Shown piece by piece: positions 9,759 through 20,168 of a DNA stretch of 64,000 nucleotides. Numbering within the stretch: position 1 is the first letter of the stretch; the number at the start of each line of letters is the position of its first letter. The translations under genes were made by a program, and so were the position numbers. Under the pieces are notes generated by a model, which did not search any database, was not told the DNA's origin, and worked only from the letters and a program-made list of their open reading frames with translations. The stretch is from Rosellinia necatrix (taxonomy: Eukaryota; Ascomycota; Sordariomycetes; Xylariales; Xylariaceae), in assembly GCA_021209875.1 (NCBI GenBank), contig JAGYVD010000009.1:3038001-3102000 (forward strand). Reading direction: 5' to 3'.

Positions 9759-12299
9759 TCATTTGGCCTTCAGAGAAAACGTGCCGCCGGCCCAGCCGAA
9801 TGCCCTCGTCAATCTTCTGCCGTGGCGGCGGGCTGTCGTAAACGGAATCTTGCCCCGGGGATGCGGCTCGTGAAACTGGATTCTGCTCTGGTAGCCCCCC
9901 TGGAGCCTCTGAAACTGCCAGACGGAGCCGTACAGCTTTTCGGCAGCAAACAGGCCTGTCGAAGTCATGGCATGGAGGAAATCGGCCCACGAGACCTCTC
10001 CGGGGGAGGATGTGACGGCAGGGTTGAAGAAGAGAGTGCGGAAGACTTTGAGGGCGCGGCCATCTACGGCAATGGAGACTGATATCGTTGTATCATCGTC
10101 AGATGGGATGATGATAGGCGGTTGAGCATCCGTATTTGTAGTTGTGGATTTAGTCTTTGTCTTCTGCTTCGACGTTGGGGCAGCGATGGAGCCGTCGGTT
10201 TCTATAGACTCGCCGATATAAATCGTGGAAAGGGGTTTATATAGTTCTTCGAGATCCGGGTCCAAGACGACTTCTTTTCCCGACTTCGTCGCAGAGGGGC
10301 TTGGTTCCATCCACTCCGGAGTCCGTCTCATTATACGCGGTTGGGTTAAAACACGCTGCTGAGCCGAACCCAAGAGATTCCCGCATTTGGCGTATACGAG
10401 ACGGTCTACTGCTACCCAAAAGCCGTCAAGGTTCTCTTCAGCTCGCCGCAGGGCCTCGACGTTTTGCTTGGTCCGGCGCTTCTCGATTGGGTAAGTGAAT
10501 TTCATATTGTTGGGATTCCCAAGCCTAGCGATTTGACGAAGGTTAGTCTCGTGGAGGGCGGACAGAACTATACCCAGCTGGTTAGTACGCTCGGCGAACT
10601 CCTTTTTTATGCCCTTTTCTCTGTCGACCAACACCGATTCGAAAGTTCGAGCCCATGGAAAATAGATCTCAAGTTGTTTTATACACTGCGAGATAATGGC
10701 CAAGTCGCCAACGATACTCGCGATGCGTGCAGATAAGAAATCCTTCGCGCTAGGTTCCGCCTCCAGCAGTCTCCCCAGCTCATCAACGACGAGAGTCAGG
10801 CGGAAGAAAGAAAGTTCCTGGCCATCTTCCCATAGGAGCCGAAGGAGCCAATAGAGATCTTTTTCGATATTGCTCATCTTTACGCCTGTCTTCAGCTTAA
10901 ATACAATATTGGTTGAGGCAGGGTTTGATATTGGTTGACGGTTAAAATAGGACCGCCACGGAGTAGAAACGGCGACATTATGCTGAAGAGAGTTCAACGG
11001 ACCCCTCGCTACCTGGTATAAGCAGTACCGAAACTTAAGTAGGGCGTTTAAGAACTCTTCGGGTAAGTGTTCGGCGGGCGATATTTTACTTGCGTGCTTC
11101 TTATACAGCCGCTGTAGTGCTTGGGCCTGTCGGTGAAGGTCCGCGAAGGCTTCGAGCGGCAGGTGGGCTTCAATTGCCAGTGTGCTACAGATACGGGCCC
11201 AAAAGAGGTCTTCGTGAGTTGTTCTCAATACAGGATGATCGCCACCGCGTGTATCTTTGAGCAGCTCCAGTCGGTGCTCTTTAATCTCAATAAGCTGCTC
11301 TGCAAAATAGCCTGGGTCTTCTCGCAGCGCCCATAAATGGTCTTCAGCAGCAGCGAGCCTGCCTCCGAGGACTAATTCAATCCGAGCCAGATCTAGTTGA
11401 GATGGTGGTCGGTACGGTGCTTCGGTTGCCATAACCACGAGCGAATCGAAGCCAGTTGACTCCTTTTCCGTCTTTAACTGTGGTTCAGGCTGGGCGGTGA
11501 AATTCGGGGCCAGAAGATGCTCGTGTGGAATATCGCTCAATATCTGCTTACAACAGCTGACTAGAAAACCTAACAGTCTCTCTTGAGCCTCAAGCACAAG
11601 CAAGCCTTCTCCGGGGAGGTACTGCTGTCGTGTATGCAGCCATTCGAAAGCGTCAGGGTGATCATCCCATGATATCAGCCGGCCGTATCCACCAGCATCT
11701 TGGGCGCCGTGCAAAATCATAACATAGCAGTTCAAGAAATCAGCCGTCAAGTTTTTCGAGACCAACCCTAGATGCATGGCTTCAAAATCGATGCTGGAAA
11801 AGGCGGGCGGTGGATTGCGGCCCCGTGCATTCAGCAGCAAGAGCATCGCCCTGGGCTTGAGAAGGTCCTCTTGGTTGATCTGTGGCCACATGTAGTGGTC
11901 CTTGAAGGCCTTTCCGGATACGTTCTTACCATCGGCCCTGTTCGTCCGGCGAAAGGCCTCGAAGTCCGGGCGATGCGTCGTCGGCATACCTGGCCAGTGG
12001 TCGAGCAGGATCTTTTGCCTCTGCTGTCGCGTCTTCTTGATCCAGCGCTTTTGGATCGTCGACTCGTGGCGGGCCAGGATTTCACGCAGGAGATGGTAGC
12101 TGGCATAGATGCTCTCGGACCTCTCCTTCGCTTGTGTCCGTACCTCTGTCGGAGATGGCATGCGCGCTTCAGGGCACATCTCTTTGATGAAGGCTTCATG
12201 ATCGAACGAGTTCATGTCGAACGAGTTCATATCGAACGGGTCAGCCTGGCTATGGCCTGCCCCGACAGCATCGACCAGCTCATGCCTTCTTTTCGTCAT
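9759..12299 (-). CDS. Large conserved fungal protein of unknown function
   Basis: Single open frame of 846 residues from the ATG at 12299; the frame continues upstream to 12359 but without an ATG there. I recognise the general type as a large, conserved, mostly filamentous-ascomycete protein without an assigned reaction. It has a basic segment near residues 75-95 (tract KKTRQQRQK), then a conserved block containing MPTTHRPDFEAFRR and a histidine/aspartate-rich stretch (WDDHPDAFEWLH). No signal peptide or transmembrane helix is obvious. Near the N-terminus the hexapeptide-like unit FDMNS is duplicated in tandem. A basic Lys/Thr-rich stretch lies in the last quarter. It converges with the upstream kinase gene, 195 bp apart. 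Function not assigned. Confidence 0.7.
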   Translation of the reverse strand: MTKRRHELVDAVGAGHSQADPFDMNSFDMNSFDHEAFIKEMCPEARMPSPTEVRTQAKERSESIYASYHLLREILARHESTIQKRWIKKTRQQRQKILLDHWPGMPTTHRPDFEAFRRTNRADGKNVSGKAFKDHYMWPQINQEDLLKPRAMLLLLNARGRNPPPAFSSIDFEAMHLGLVSKNLTADFLNCYVMILHGAQDAGGYGRLISWDDHPDAFEWLHTRQQYLPGEGLLVLEAQERLLGFLVSCCKQILSDIPHEHLLAPNFTAQPEPQLKTEKESTGFDSLVVMATEAPYRPPSQLDLARIELVLGGRLAAAEDHLWALREDPGYFAEQLIEIKEHRLELLKDTRGGDHPVLRTTHEDLFWARICSTLAIEAHLPLEAFADLHRQAQALQRLYKKHASKISPAEHLPEEFLNALLKFRYCLYQVARGPLNSLQHNVAVSTPWRSYFNRQPISNPASTNIVFKLKTGVKMSNIEKDLYWLLRLLWEDGQELSFFRLTLVVDELGRLLEAEPSAKDFLSARIASIVGDLAIISQCIKQLEIYFPWARTFESVLVDREKGIKKEFAERTNQLGIVLSALHETNLRQIARLGNPNNMKFTYPIEKRRTKQNVEALRRAEENLDGFWVAVDRLVYAKCGNLLGSAQQRVLTQPRIMRRTPEWMEPSPSATKSGKEVVLDPDLEELYKPLSTIYIGESIETDGSIAAPTSKQKTKTKSTTTNTDAQPPIIIPSDDDTTISVSIAVDGRALKVFRTLFFNPAVTSSPGEVSWADFLHAMTSTGLFAAEKLYGSVWQFQRLQGGYQSRIQFHEPHPRGKIPFTTARRHGRRLTRAFGWAGGTFSLKAK

Positions 12300-13295
12300 T
12301 TTATATTTGTTGATATGAGTAGCGAGCGAAGACCCACGTGGGTTCGTTGCACTGCACAATGCCGTAAAAAGCGTAGGTCGAAAAGTGGCTGGGACTTGCT
12401 AGCCAAAGGAAAAAGGGGACGAAGCAGGTTGGATGGATGGCCGTGATTCGAGATGTCTATTGTAATAGGGCAGCACTGCGGCAGCACTGCAGCCAGCAGC
12501 ACTGCAACAGCACTGCAACAGCACTGCAGCAGCGACTCGGGACACATAAATTACTTAGGTACTTAGTCGGAGAGAGTTTGGCTATCCAACGGCCTGGTGC
12601 TGCTCTAATCTATTGGAGCGCAGCAAACCTAATCGCACTGTAGTTACCCCCTCACCCCTCCCAGAAAAAAAGGACAAAATTGTTTGCCCGCGCATTGAAT
12701 TACTGGGACTAACCAAGAACAAGGAGGATATATCATGATTGACACCCAACTTTATTTACCCAACGTTCAAACTAGCGAGTCAGGACTGGTCTTCACAAAG
12801 TATTCCATGAATGGTATCGCCGTGGGGTTCGATTCCCAGAGAACTGTGCATAAAAGCCATCTTGCATCTCGAGGTGAGGCGCCGATATTGCCGTGTCAAG
12901 GTCAACTTACGTATGCTCTAGCGTTATTTCAATTACAAGAGATGGGTAGATTGTTGACTAAAATACGCAGCGGGCAATGTTAATGTTGTATCGCAAAGCC
13001 GGTGGCGTGGCATAGCCCTAGCGCCGTCCCTTTGTTTGTTTCATCTCCTTTTTTTTTGGTACTCATGTTCCCCATCTCTAATATTTGTCCGTTGACTCCT
13101 CATTAGTGTAGATAGTGTACGGAAACCAGGGCCAACGCGTGCCATTTTTGATGCCAGATTGGGGGGCGTGGAGGGGGGGATAGGATAAAAAAAAGATAGA
13201 CTGCCAACCACCACCTAGTTCGGTTTGCCAAATAACCTCTCTTAGCTTACACAGATAGCCTATAAACCACAGGGCCCGACTGGGGGCTTGGAGCC
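12300..13295. other. Intergenic region between two minus-strand genes
   Basis: Holds the CAGCACTGC array, the promoter side of the 846-residue gene and the 3' flank of PMT1. No other coding signal is supported; the frame at 12735-12983 has no recognisable domain. Confidence 0.5.
12470..12532. repeat. CAGCACTGC short tandem array
   Basis: Five near-perfect copies of CAGCACTGC, some spaced by AA or G, about 170 bp upstream of the start codon of the 846-residue gene. Each unit is close to palindromic (GCAGTGCTG). Confidence 0.8.
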
Positions 13296-16200
13296 TTAGA
13301 CGGTGGCTTCGTTGCCTTCGCTAGCCGGCTTGGGAGCCAGCATCTCAGCTTCTTTCTCACCGTCCTTACTCGATGACGCCTCCTTTGGTGCCTCGCCATC
13401 CATGGGGCCCTTCTTGGTTTCGTGGTTGGCCCCTTCAACATCTGGATGCGGAGGTGCGACTTCGACGGCAACTGGCTCGTCTGCAGGCAACAAAACTTCG
13501 TTGCCGTCGCCATCAATCACCCGTGTTCTCGTTTCATATCTTGTTTTGAACTCTACCTTTCCCTCTAGGGCCTTCACCTGTTCTTCATTGAGGAGATTGC
13601 CGTCCTGGTCACGGTACTCAACCTTTTCTTCACGCGCTAATACCTTTTGTCCTTGGGGCTCGAATTTGGGGGCTCCTGAGATGATCCCGCTGGACGAGTC
13701 CTTCTCGTTGACGGCTGCGGGTGCGACATTCAGAGGGCTTACGGGAGCCGCCTGAGAGCTTGGAACGGGGTTCGAATTGATTGCCGCGTATGCATCGTAC
13801 TGTGAAAATCAACGTGTTAGCGCAGGTTCGGGGTAACATATAAAACACGGATCTAAGACGGATTCCATACAGAGACCGATTTATCTAAGCCCTTTGTCTG
13901 GATGGCATGCCTTGAGAAGGGATACTTACACTTTCTAAGAAGGTATTGCAGTCCCAGTCCCAAGTGTTAAATAGTTTGACGCGTTGGCATTCCGACTTGG
14001 TCCAAGCATTTCCGTAAGACAGCGGCGCGTAGAGTGCGAAAACAATGGCAGAGACAGACAGTAATGCTACCACACCGGCTTTGTTGACAATAGGATTCTC
14101 ACGAACGCCTGGGATTGGGAATCTTGCCGTGAGGAACTCATAGACCTGGCAGAGTGCCAGCACTGCAAAGAATAAAGCTGGGAAATAGTGGTGCAAAAAG
14201 AGCTGGCGTCCCATTAGGAAGAATGGGAAATAGTGGAAGGCCCAGCCAAGCACCCACGTTCCAACTTCATAATCAAAACGCTTGAACGTGGTATTTGCGT
14301 AGTCATCGCAGCTGCGCTGCCAACGAAGGACTGCGATGCCTTTAACGACGACGTATAGAACCACGGCGAGAGTAGAGGACCACCAGACGACTGGGTTGCC
14401 GATAAGGTAGATTTGGCGATTGTTTTTGCCCCAAAAGTTGATACCCCGACGAAGAACGGGCCAGGATTCGGGGCGGGAATCCCATGCGTGAGACTCGACT
14501 AAGCCGGCATTGGTCTTCCACATCACCTTTTGCAGCTCCCAGAACTTGCCGAAAAATCCAGGGTTGACATAGTTAACCTTCTCAGCATCGCTGGACAGCG
14601 AAGGGTGCATATTAGACTCCACATACCAAAGGCTGTTCGGTATTGTACCACCCTTGGCGCAAGTAACTTCTTGTTGCTCAGATGCCCATTCGGGAAGCTT
14701 TACCTTATGGGAGAATAATACACAGCCTGTCATGACGTGGACAAGTCTGAATTTGGTCTGAAGTGTTCGGAGTCGCTCACGAGCTGCACCAGAGGCTGAT
14801 TGCTTTTTAACAATCTCAACGCGGAACAGATCATTAGCGTCGCCGGCGAAGCCTTCATAACCGTAGGCGGAAACCTCGTTTTGCCACTCCTGCTCGCTGA
14901 CAGGGGGGCGGACATCGTGCGAGTGGAGGCGCCGGTGGGTTGGTTGATGGTAAAGCCGAATGACGTCCCCGTTTTTGATGTAGTTTTCAGTAATATTCTG
15001 GACGTTGTCCCAGACGTGGATACCAGCCATCTCCTCGCCGTTCGCATTCAGAGGCTGAGTCTGATTTTCCATCAGCCAGATGTTGTTCTCATCTTTGTGG
15101 GGGTAAAGGGTAATCTGTTGTTGCTGGCTACCGCCTGGATACATCAGAGGATGCGAATGAAGGTAGCCTCCCTGGGTATTGACATGGCGAATAGATACTC
15201 GGCTACCAAAGGCGACGTCGGCTGGAACATCTTGCATCCCTTTGTTGTTCAAGGTGGCCTGAAACTCGGAGCTCATGAATCCGTCGCCATCGCCGGGGTT
15301 GGAAAGGCAGACGAAATGTATAGCGAACATGGCCATATAGAACGACACTGGAATGATAATTAAACAGAAGGCCCGAGCCATGAAATGCTTCGCGAAGATG
15401 CGGATGGTGACTGTCTTGGTATCACCCAAAAGCACCCATAATTGTACCAGGGTCAAGGACCCGACCCAAGCAATGGTGAATAAACCAACCCATTTAATAC
15501 TGACAGTGACGCCAAGGCCGAGACCAGTCATAACGAGCCAGAACCACCAGGTAACATCAAATGCCTTAGTAGGGCCTTGTTCATGTTGATTTGTGAATGA
15601 GGTAAAAGCTAGGGCCGTAAAAGCGGTTGCGACAACGAGTGGAGAATCGAGTAATATCAGACGGGCTTGGGTCAGGAGGCCGTTTTCTACGAGGAAAATC
15701 ATTAGGACTTGGACCGAAAGGATAGCGGCGGCTGGGGGGGATAAACTCACCGAAGACGATTAGCGAAGCACCAAGAGCTGCAGTAGCAGTGCGACATCCA
15801 ACAGCTTTGAGCGTCAAGAAAGTAATGGGCACTAGGAAGATTCCGCAAATAGCTGGGAACAGGCGCATAGCCACGTATGGAACTCCCGGCTCAAGATAGT
15901 CCTTGCCGATCTCCTTGAAGTCAAAGTCACCGTTGAAGCCGGCCAGCCAACCAGCGAGGGCAATCAGCATTTTGGCCAGGGGAGGGTGGACATCCATGAA
16001 GAATTTGCCCTTGATATATTTCGTGGCGAAGCCGCCAAAACTACGCACGGGAACACAATGTTAGTTACTCCAAGGCAACGGACACTGGGGGTTGCGTATA
16101 GTGCGTACTGGACTTCGTCGAACACCACGCTAGTTGGCTGATAGATGCGGAACAGCCGCACGATGGCCCCTATGATGGTGACCAGCAGCATAACCTGATA

Positions 16201-16359
16201 GTCGGAGACAGGGAGCAGGAAGATATCGTGGTCATCCACACCATCGGAGGTGAAGTCATCGCGGGACGACTTTTTCGATAGCCGCAACGGTTCGGGCTTC
16301 GAGTCGCCGCCGGGGCCACCCGCCACGGGGGGCGGCTTTGTCGAGGTGGGTTTGGCCAT
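13296..16359 (-). CDS. PMT1: Dolichyl-phosphate-mannose protein O-mannosyltransferase 1
   Basis: Four exons: 16359-16109, 16040-15751, 15686-13930 and 13799-13296, with introns starting GTACGC, GTGAGT and GTAAGT, giving about 933 residues. PMT enzymes sit in the ER membrane and transfer mannose from dolichyl phosphate to Ser/Thr of secretory proteins. Splicing of intron 1 rebuilds the catalytic FDEVHFGGF motif (Asp-Glu), followed by FMDVHPPLAKML. A set of membrane helices precedes a luminal MIR region with repeated LHSH motifs (GGYLHSHP, RRLHSHDVRPPVS) and then a C-terminal membrane block. The MIR region and the acidic, Glu-rich C-terminal tail match the PMT1 subfamily better than PMT2 or PMT4. 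PMT1 normally works as a heterodimer with PMT2, which is not in this window. Confidence 0.93.
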
Positions 16360-17780
16360 GCTGCGTCAAAATGGGGGGGTGAATTGGGAGAAGAAGAGAT
16401 GAGAGATGGGAAGAAAGGATGAGAAGAGGCGATGGTGGCCGGTTTTTGCGAAGCTCGACTCTGTCGCAGCCCGGAGTGCAACACAAACGCCTGGGCTAGG
16501 ACCGAACAACGGGCCGAGGAAGAAAGGAAATTGCGGTCTGGTAAACGAGAGTCAAGAAGTAAGGAGAATGGGCATTATAAAGAAGTCATAAAGTGAACTG
16601 GTATCCCAGACAGAATGGCGAAGGACACCTGGAGCGAGACGAGGTGTGAAGAAAAGATGCCCTCGTGTTGCTGGCCAGGGCTGGATGGTTTGAAATGTTG
16701 GAGAATAAACGGTCAAGGGTGACGGGGAGAAAGGGGCGTGGACTCGTGAACGACCAGGGCTAGCAGCTATTTTGGAGCTCTTCCCGGGAGGGTCCAAGAG
16801 GTGATGCTACAGTGGCCTTATCCGGGACTTACTTGTAGTGCATGGCCGGAGAAGAAGTGGGGGGCCTGTCAGCCGTGCTGCCGACCAACAACTTTAGACA
16901 TTTGCGACAGCTGAGGCGCGTCCGCCCAGACCGTCCGATCCCCTATGGGAGTTCGTCGGGGCATTGGAGACAGCCCCCTGATTGGCCAGGTATTTCGAAA
17001 CAGGCGGCTCACGATTAGGTACGTGCCTGTACACTACTGTAGTCTGTCCGTACCTAGGCAGGCGCTAACCTTGGAACTTCCAGGGTTAAGACGATGCAAG
17101 GTTCCATGTTTTACTGATTTTGTAGCTCGTAATAAATTAGGCTTAGCGTGTTTGCCACTTTTGCTCAGGTTTGGCTTAGCTTATGGTTGGTTAAGTGGAG
17201 CATCTATAATTCATGCAAAGACCAATGAGCGTTTTAAACTCTGAGTCCTGGAGCAGTTTGAATGGGTCGGGCTCATACGGACCCAACCGCTCACCCCAAC
17301 AGCCATGCGGCACTTGGGCTACGATCACCGGCCTTGTTGCGAAGGCTATCCATTTCATCGTGACAATACGTAAATCTTAGGATTAAGCCTGCTTCCTACA
17401 TACAAGAGCTTCTTGTACGGTTGTCCGCTTTACTAATAAACGTTAAATCTGTAAAGTAGAAATTAATCAAGCATATACAGTTATGCTGCATATTAAAGCG
17501 GAAAACAGGACTTAAAGACCTGGTTCCTCATAGTAGTATAAAAAAAAGCCTGGCAGTGGTACTACTACTAGTCCAGCATCATTAATATCCCCTTTCTAAC
17601 ATGCGTCTCTAACCTCTCTATCACGCATTTTCCTCACACGTTTCCTTTACGCGAATCCCTCACCCAAGTCTTCCACCCGACTCTACTTATTGTTTCCCCT
17701 CCTTTTAAGAACCTACTTATCGGCGCTTATCCTTCATTCCTGCCTATAATAACAACATTACATAATTCGTTTTGCATATA
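16360..17780. other. Divergent intergenic region
   Basis: Lies between PMT1 (-) and the Gfd2-like gene (+), so it should hold both promoters. The part next to PMT1 is purine-rich. AT-rich stretches at about 17085-17250 and 17390-17560 look like old repeat remnants. A frame at 16945-17244 has no recognisable domain. Confidence 0.45.
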
Positions 17781-19179
17781 ATGGCGATGATGCAGTCGAA
17801 ATCACCAAGACCCGCACGTCGCGAAACCGTTGGGGTTTCGCCCTTATCCATAAGGATCCCTGACTGGGCTATCACAAGAAGATACAGGTCGTTGTGGGCG
17901 AAAAGGATCGGCGACTTCGCAGCACTTAAGCACCACTTGAAATCGACAACCGCCTTCGTGTCGTTCGATATCGAGCTTCATCAAGATGGCCGCATTAGCG
18001 AGATCGGCCTGGCATATTTGCCTTCTACAGGCTATGAGAGACCCGTTGAAATCATGAAATTTGCTGCAACCCACGCTGTTGATGTTCGTTGTCTGAAAAC
18101 GCCCTCCCTGGGACAAAAGGAGCCCGCTCGGGACAGAGAGAAGTTCAAATGGCGTTTCGAAGAACCGACTGTACAAGAAATCGATGCTGATTTAGCCGAA
18201 GCCAAAATCATCGAATTTCTAGAACACGTAAGATCCGTCTCTGGTGTTGAACACATCACTTTGATTGGCTTTGCCATGGGCGCAGAATTCAAGTTCCTCT
18301 TTCACCAGGTCCCTGCTATTATCCCGTATATATCAGCCTGGGTCGATATTCAACCTATTGTATGGGAAGTAGACTGGTTAGCTGGAACTCGGACCGACCA
18401 TCATCATAATTTGCCGGCAATGACAGTTGCGATGGCAGGGTATGGATTTGAAAAAGGGTACCAATCTACAAAATTGAACCATTGTGCGGCAAACGACGCG
18501 GTTCGGATTTTAGCCCTATTGGCGTGTCTTGCCAATACACCTGCTTCCGGCTTCCCAATGGAACTCGAACGGCTACAGCACGAGCGGCCGCAACCGAAAT
18601 TTCGCCCCCGAAAGGGACCACTGTCCAAAACGAATGCGTTCATTTTTGGGAACCACCCCTTTAGGTAAGTGCGGACCTCTCTATTCACAGCAATATTAAG
18701 TTTCTGGGCCAGATTCTTGATACAGTATCCAATCTACATCCATGCTCTTTTGAAAGGCGTTCTCTAACTCGCTGAAATGAAACAGGGCGGTTGTTCGAAT
18801 GCAGGATGGCAACTGCCCTGGGCATGAGGTCCGCACCCCACTGAGGCTGGAACAGTTTTTTGCCCAATATCCCATCAAAGCGATCGGTCAGCATGGAAGG
18901 CATACCGATGGACATCCCATGGGCTATTGCCGACTTTACTTCTACGTCAGTTTCAGCAACGCAGATGAATTGGCTATTTTCGTAAAGGAAAATGATCAGA
19001 GGCCTCTCCGATGTGGACGTCAACTAAAAGTGTTCCAACATGTTGACAAGCCTGTCGATAGAAATGACATCGTGTCGGCGCGGGTGAGAGACAAGGCAAA
19101 CAGGGAAAAAGTGCAAGAGGAAGGCTTAGGACTGGATTTTATTGGCATTATGGAGGATATGCCAATCGAATATTTTTAA
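17781..19179 (+). CDS. Gfd2/YDR514C-like RNase H-fold protein, damaged 3' part
   Basis: The 5' exon 17781-18664 is solid. It shows the RNase H-like fold of Gfd2/YDR514C proteins: a FVSFDIE strand with paired acidic residues, ISEIGLAYLP, an IGFAMGAE segment, and a late HCAANDAVRIL motif, a DEDD-type pattern. This suggests a nuclease-like or RNA-linked role; Gfd2 itself is tied to mRNA export, but activity here is unknown. After HPF the frame meets TAA inside a perfect donor/acceptor pair only 26 nt apart (18665-18690). A family-like segment resumes at 18691 (IKFLGQILDTVSNLHP), then stops again. A third frame (about 18770-19179) carries an apparent C-terminal domain (RLYFYVSFSNADELAIFV). The 3' half may be mis-spliced in my reading, or decayed. 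Confidence 0.6.
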
Positions 19180-20168
19180 TGCTTCAATATTAACAAGACA
19201 ACAGTACTGAAGAAAAATTGCACCATCTTACAATAATCACAAATGCAAACGATGACAGTACAAATCCACACTTCCTGGATACAAGATTAAATTACTCCAA
19301 CTTGTCATTCCTAACTATTGTATAGCTTAGTCATCTACCTAGCCTGGCCCCCTAGGTAGTGGCTAGGGGGTAGCCTGGTTAGTCCAGTCCACCTACCTCT
19401 AACTATATATAGCGCGATGGCTGCAATAGTGGCAGTTGATACAGAGCCCAACTATACCTCTGTATTGGGAAGAAAAACTAAAGTATTATTTCTGCCTTTG
19501 TTTTAAGTAATCGTAGATACTGAAGTAAATAAATAAAAATTCAAGCTTGAATAGTTTTACAGGCTTATAGGAACTATTTTATTGCATAACGCTAGCGCTA
19601 TGGTCTAAAGTTATACAACTAGTCTGTTTTATATTATATCCTAATAAAGTCTGTTTTTAGGTTATAACCAAGAGTATTCAATTAAAGCAATACTATGATA
19701 TATATTAAAATTATGCAAGCTTATTTATACTAGTTTATGAAAAAGCTGGTTATGCTCAGGTCACGCTCAGGCTACGCTTAGTTCAAAAGCGGGTCCTGTC
19801 TTAGGGGTTGTCCTATCACTGAAGGAAGAAGTATTATTCCGCTTCCGTGCTACTGATGTAGGAGCCTCCTCCTGGCACCCCTACCCACCTAAGATACCCG
19901 TAACGACCCAAGTCCAACGCCTGTGCTCTGTGCTGCCAAGGATCGTGCTGCGCTAGGTTACTTAGTACCTACCTAGTACATACCTAGTACATACCTAGAC
20001 TGGACTGCGTTCAGGACTCTGGGGCGCGCATAATCTTTTGTTACGACTCAGACCACGAACACCACTCCCATAATACACCAATACAACCCCCCAACCAACG
20101 TTCAACAATTGCCCTATTGTTGTTTGTTCGGTGACGGCGAAAAAGGAGGGTCTGTGATTGCCGATAAT
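19180..20168. other. AT-rich island and SF3A1 promoter
   Basis: By hand count 19621-19740 is only about 22% G+C, with no open frame, which looks like a degraded repeat. Near 19961-19999 the word acctagtacat is tandemly repeated. The last few hundred bases are the promoter and leader of the SF3A1 gene. Confidence 0.55.
19961..19999. repeat. Short tandem repeat, unit about 11 bp
   Basis: Consecutive copies of acctagtacat about 170-210 bp upstream of the SF3A1 start codon, part of the TAGG/CCTA word family seen across the window. Confidence 0.7.

Noticed and set aside
12826..12837. tRNA-like B box (GGTTCGATTCC)
   Set aside because: Only three T-stem pairs form and no acceptor stem, D arm or anticodon arm fits upstream.
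13303..13755. Plus-strand frame of 150 codons over the PMT1 tail
   Set aside because: Antisense shadow of the Glu/Lys-rich C-terminal exon of PMT1.
14800..15363. Plus-strand frame of 187 codons inside PMT1
   Set aside because: Antisense to the conserved MIR region, which has unmistakable PMT motifs on the minus strand.
13885..16359. PMT1 gene first considered as PMT4
   Set aside because: The MIR-region motifs and the long acidic tail fit PMT1; PMT4 proteins are shorter and differ in the MIR region.
18685..19023. Minus-strand frame opposite the 3' part of the Gfd2-like gene
   Set aside because: No recognisable domain; the plus strand continues the family-like order and fits better.
20109..20168. 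Upstream ATG as start of SF3A1
   Set aside because: The added 20 residues (Cys/Gly-rich) do not resemble the family; the ATG at 20169 fits.
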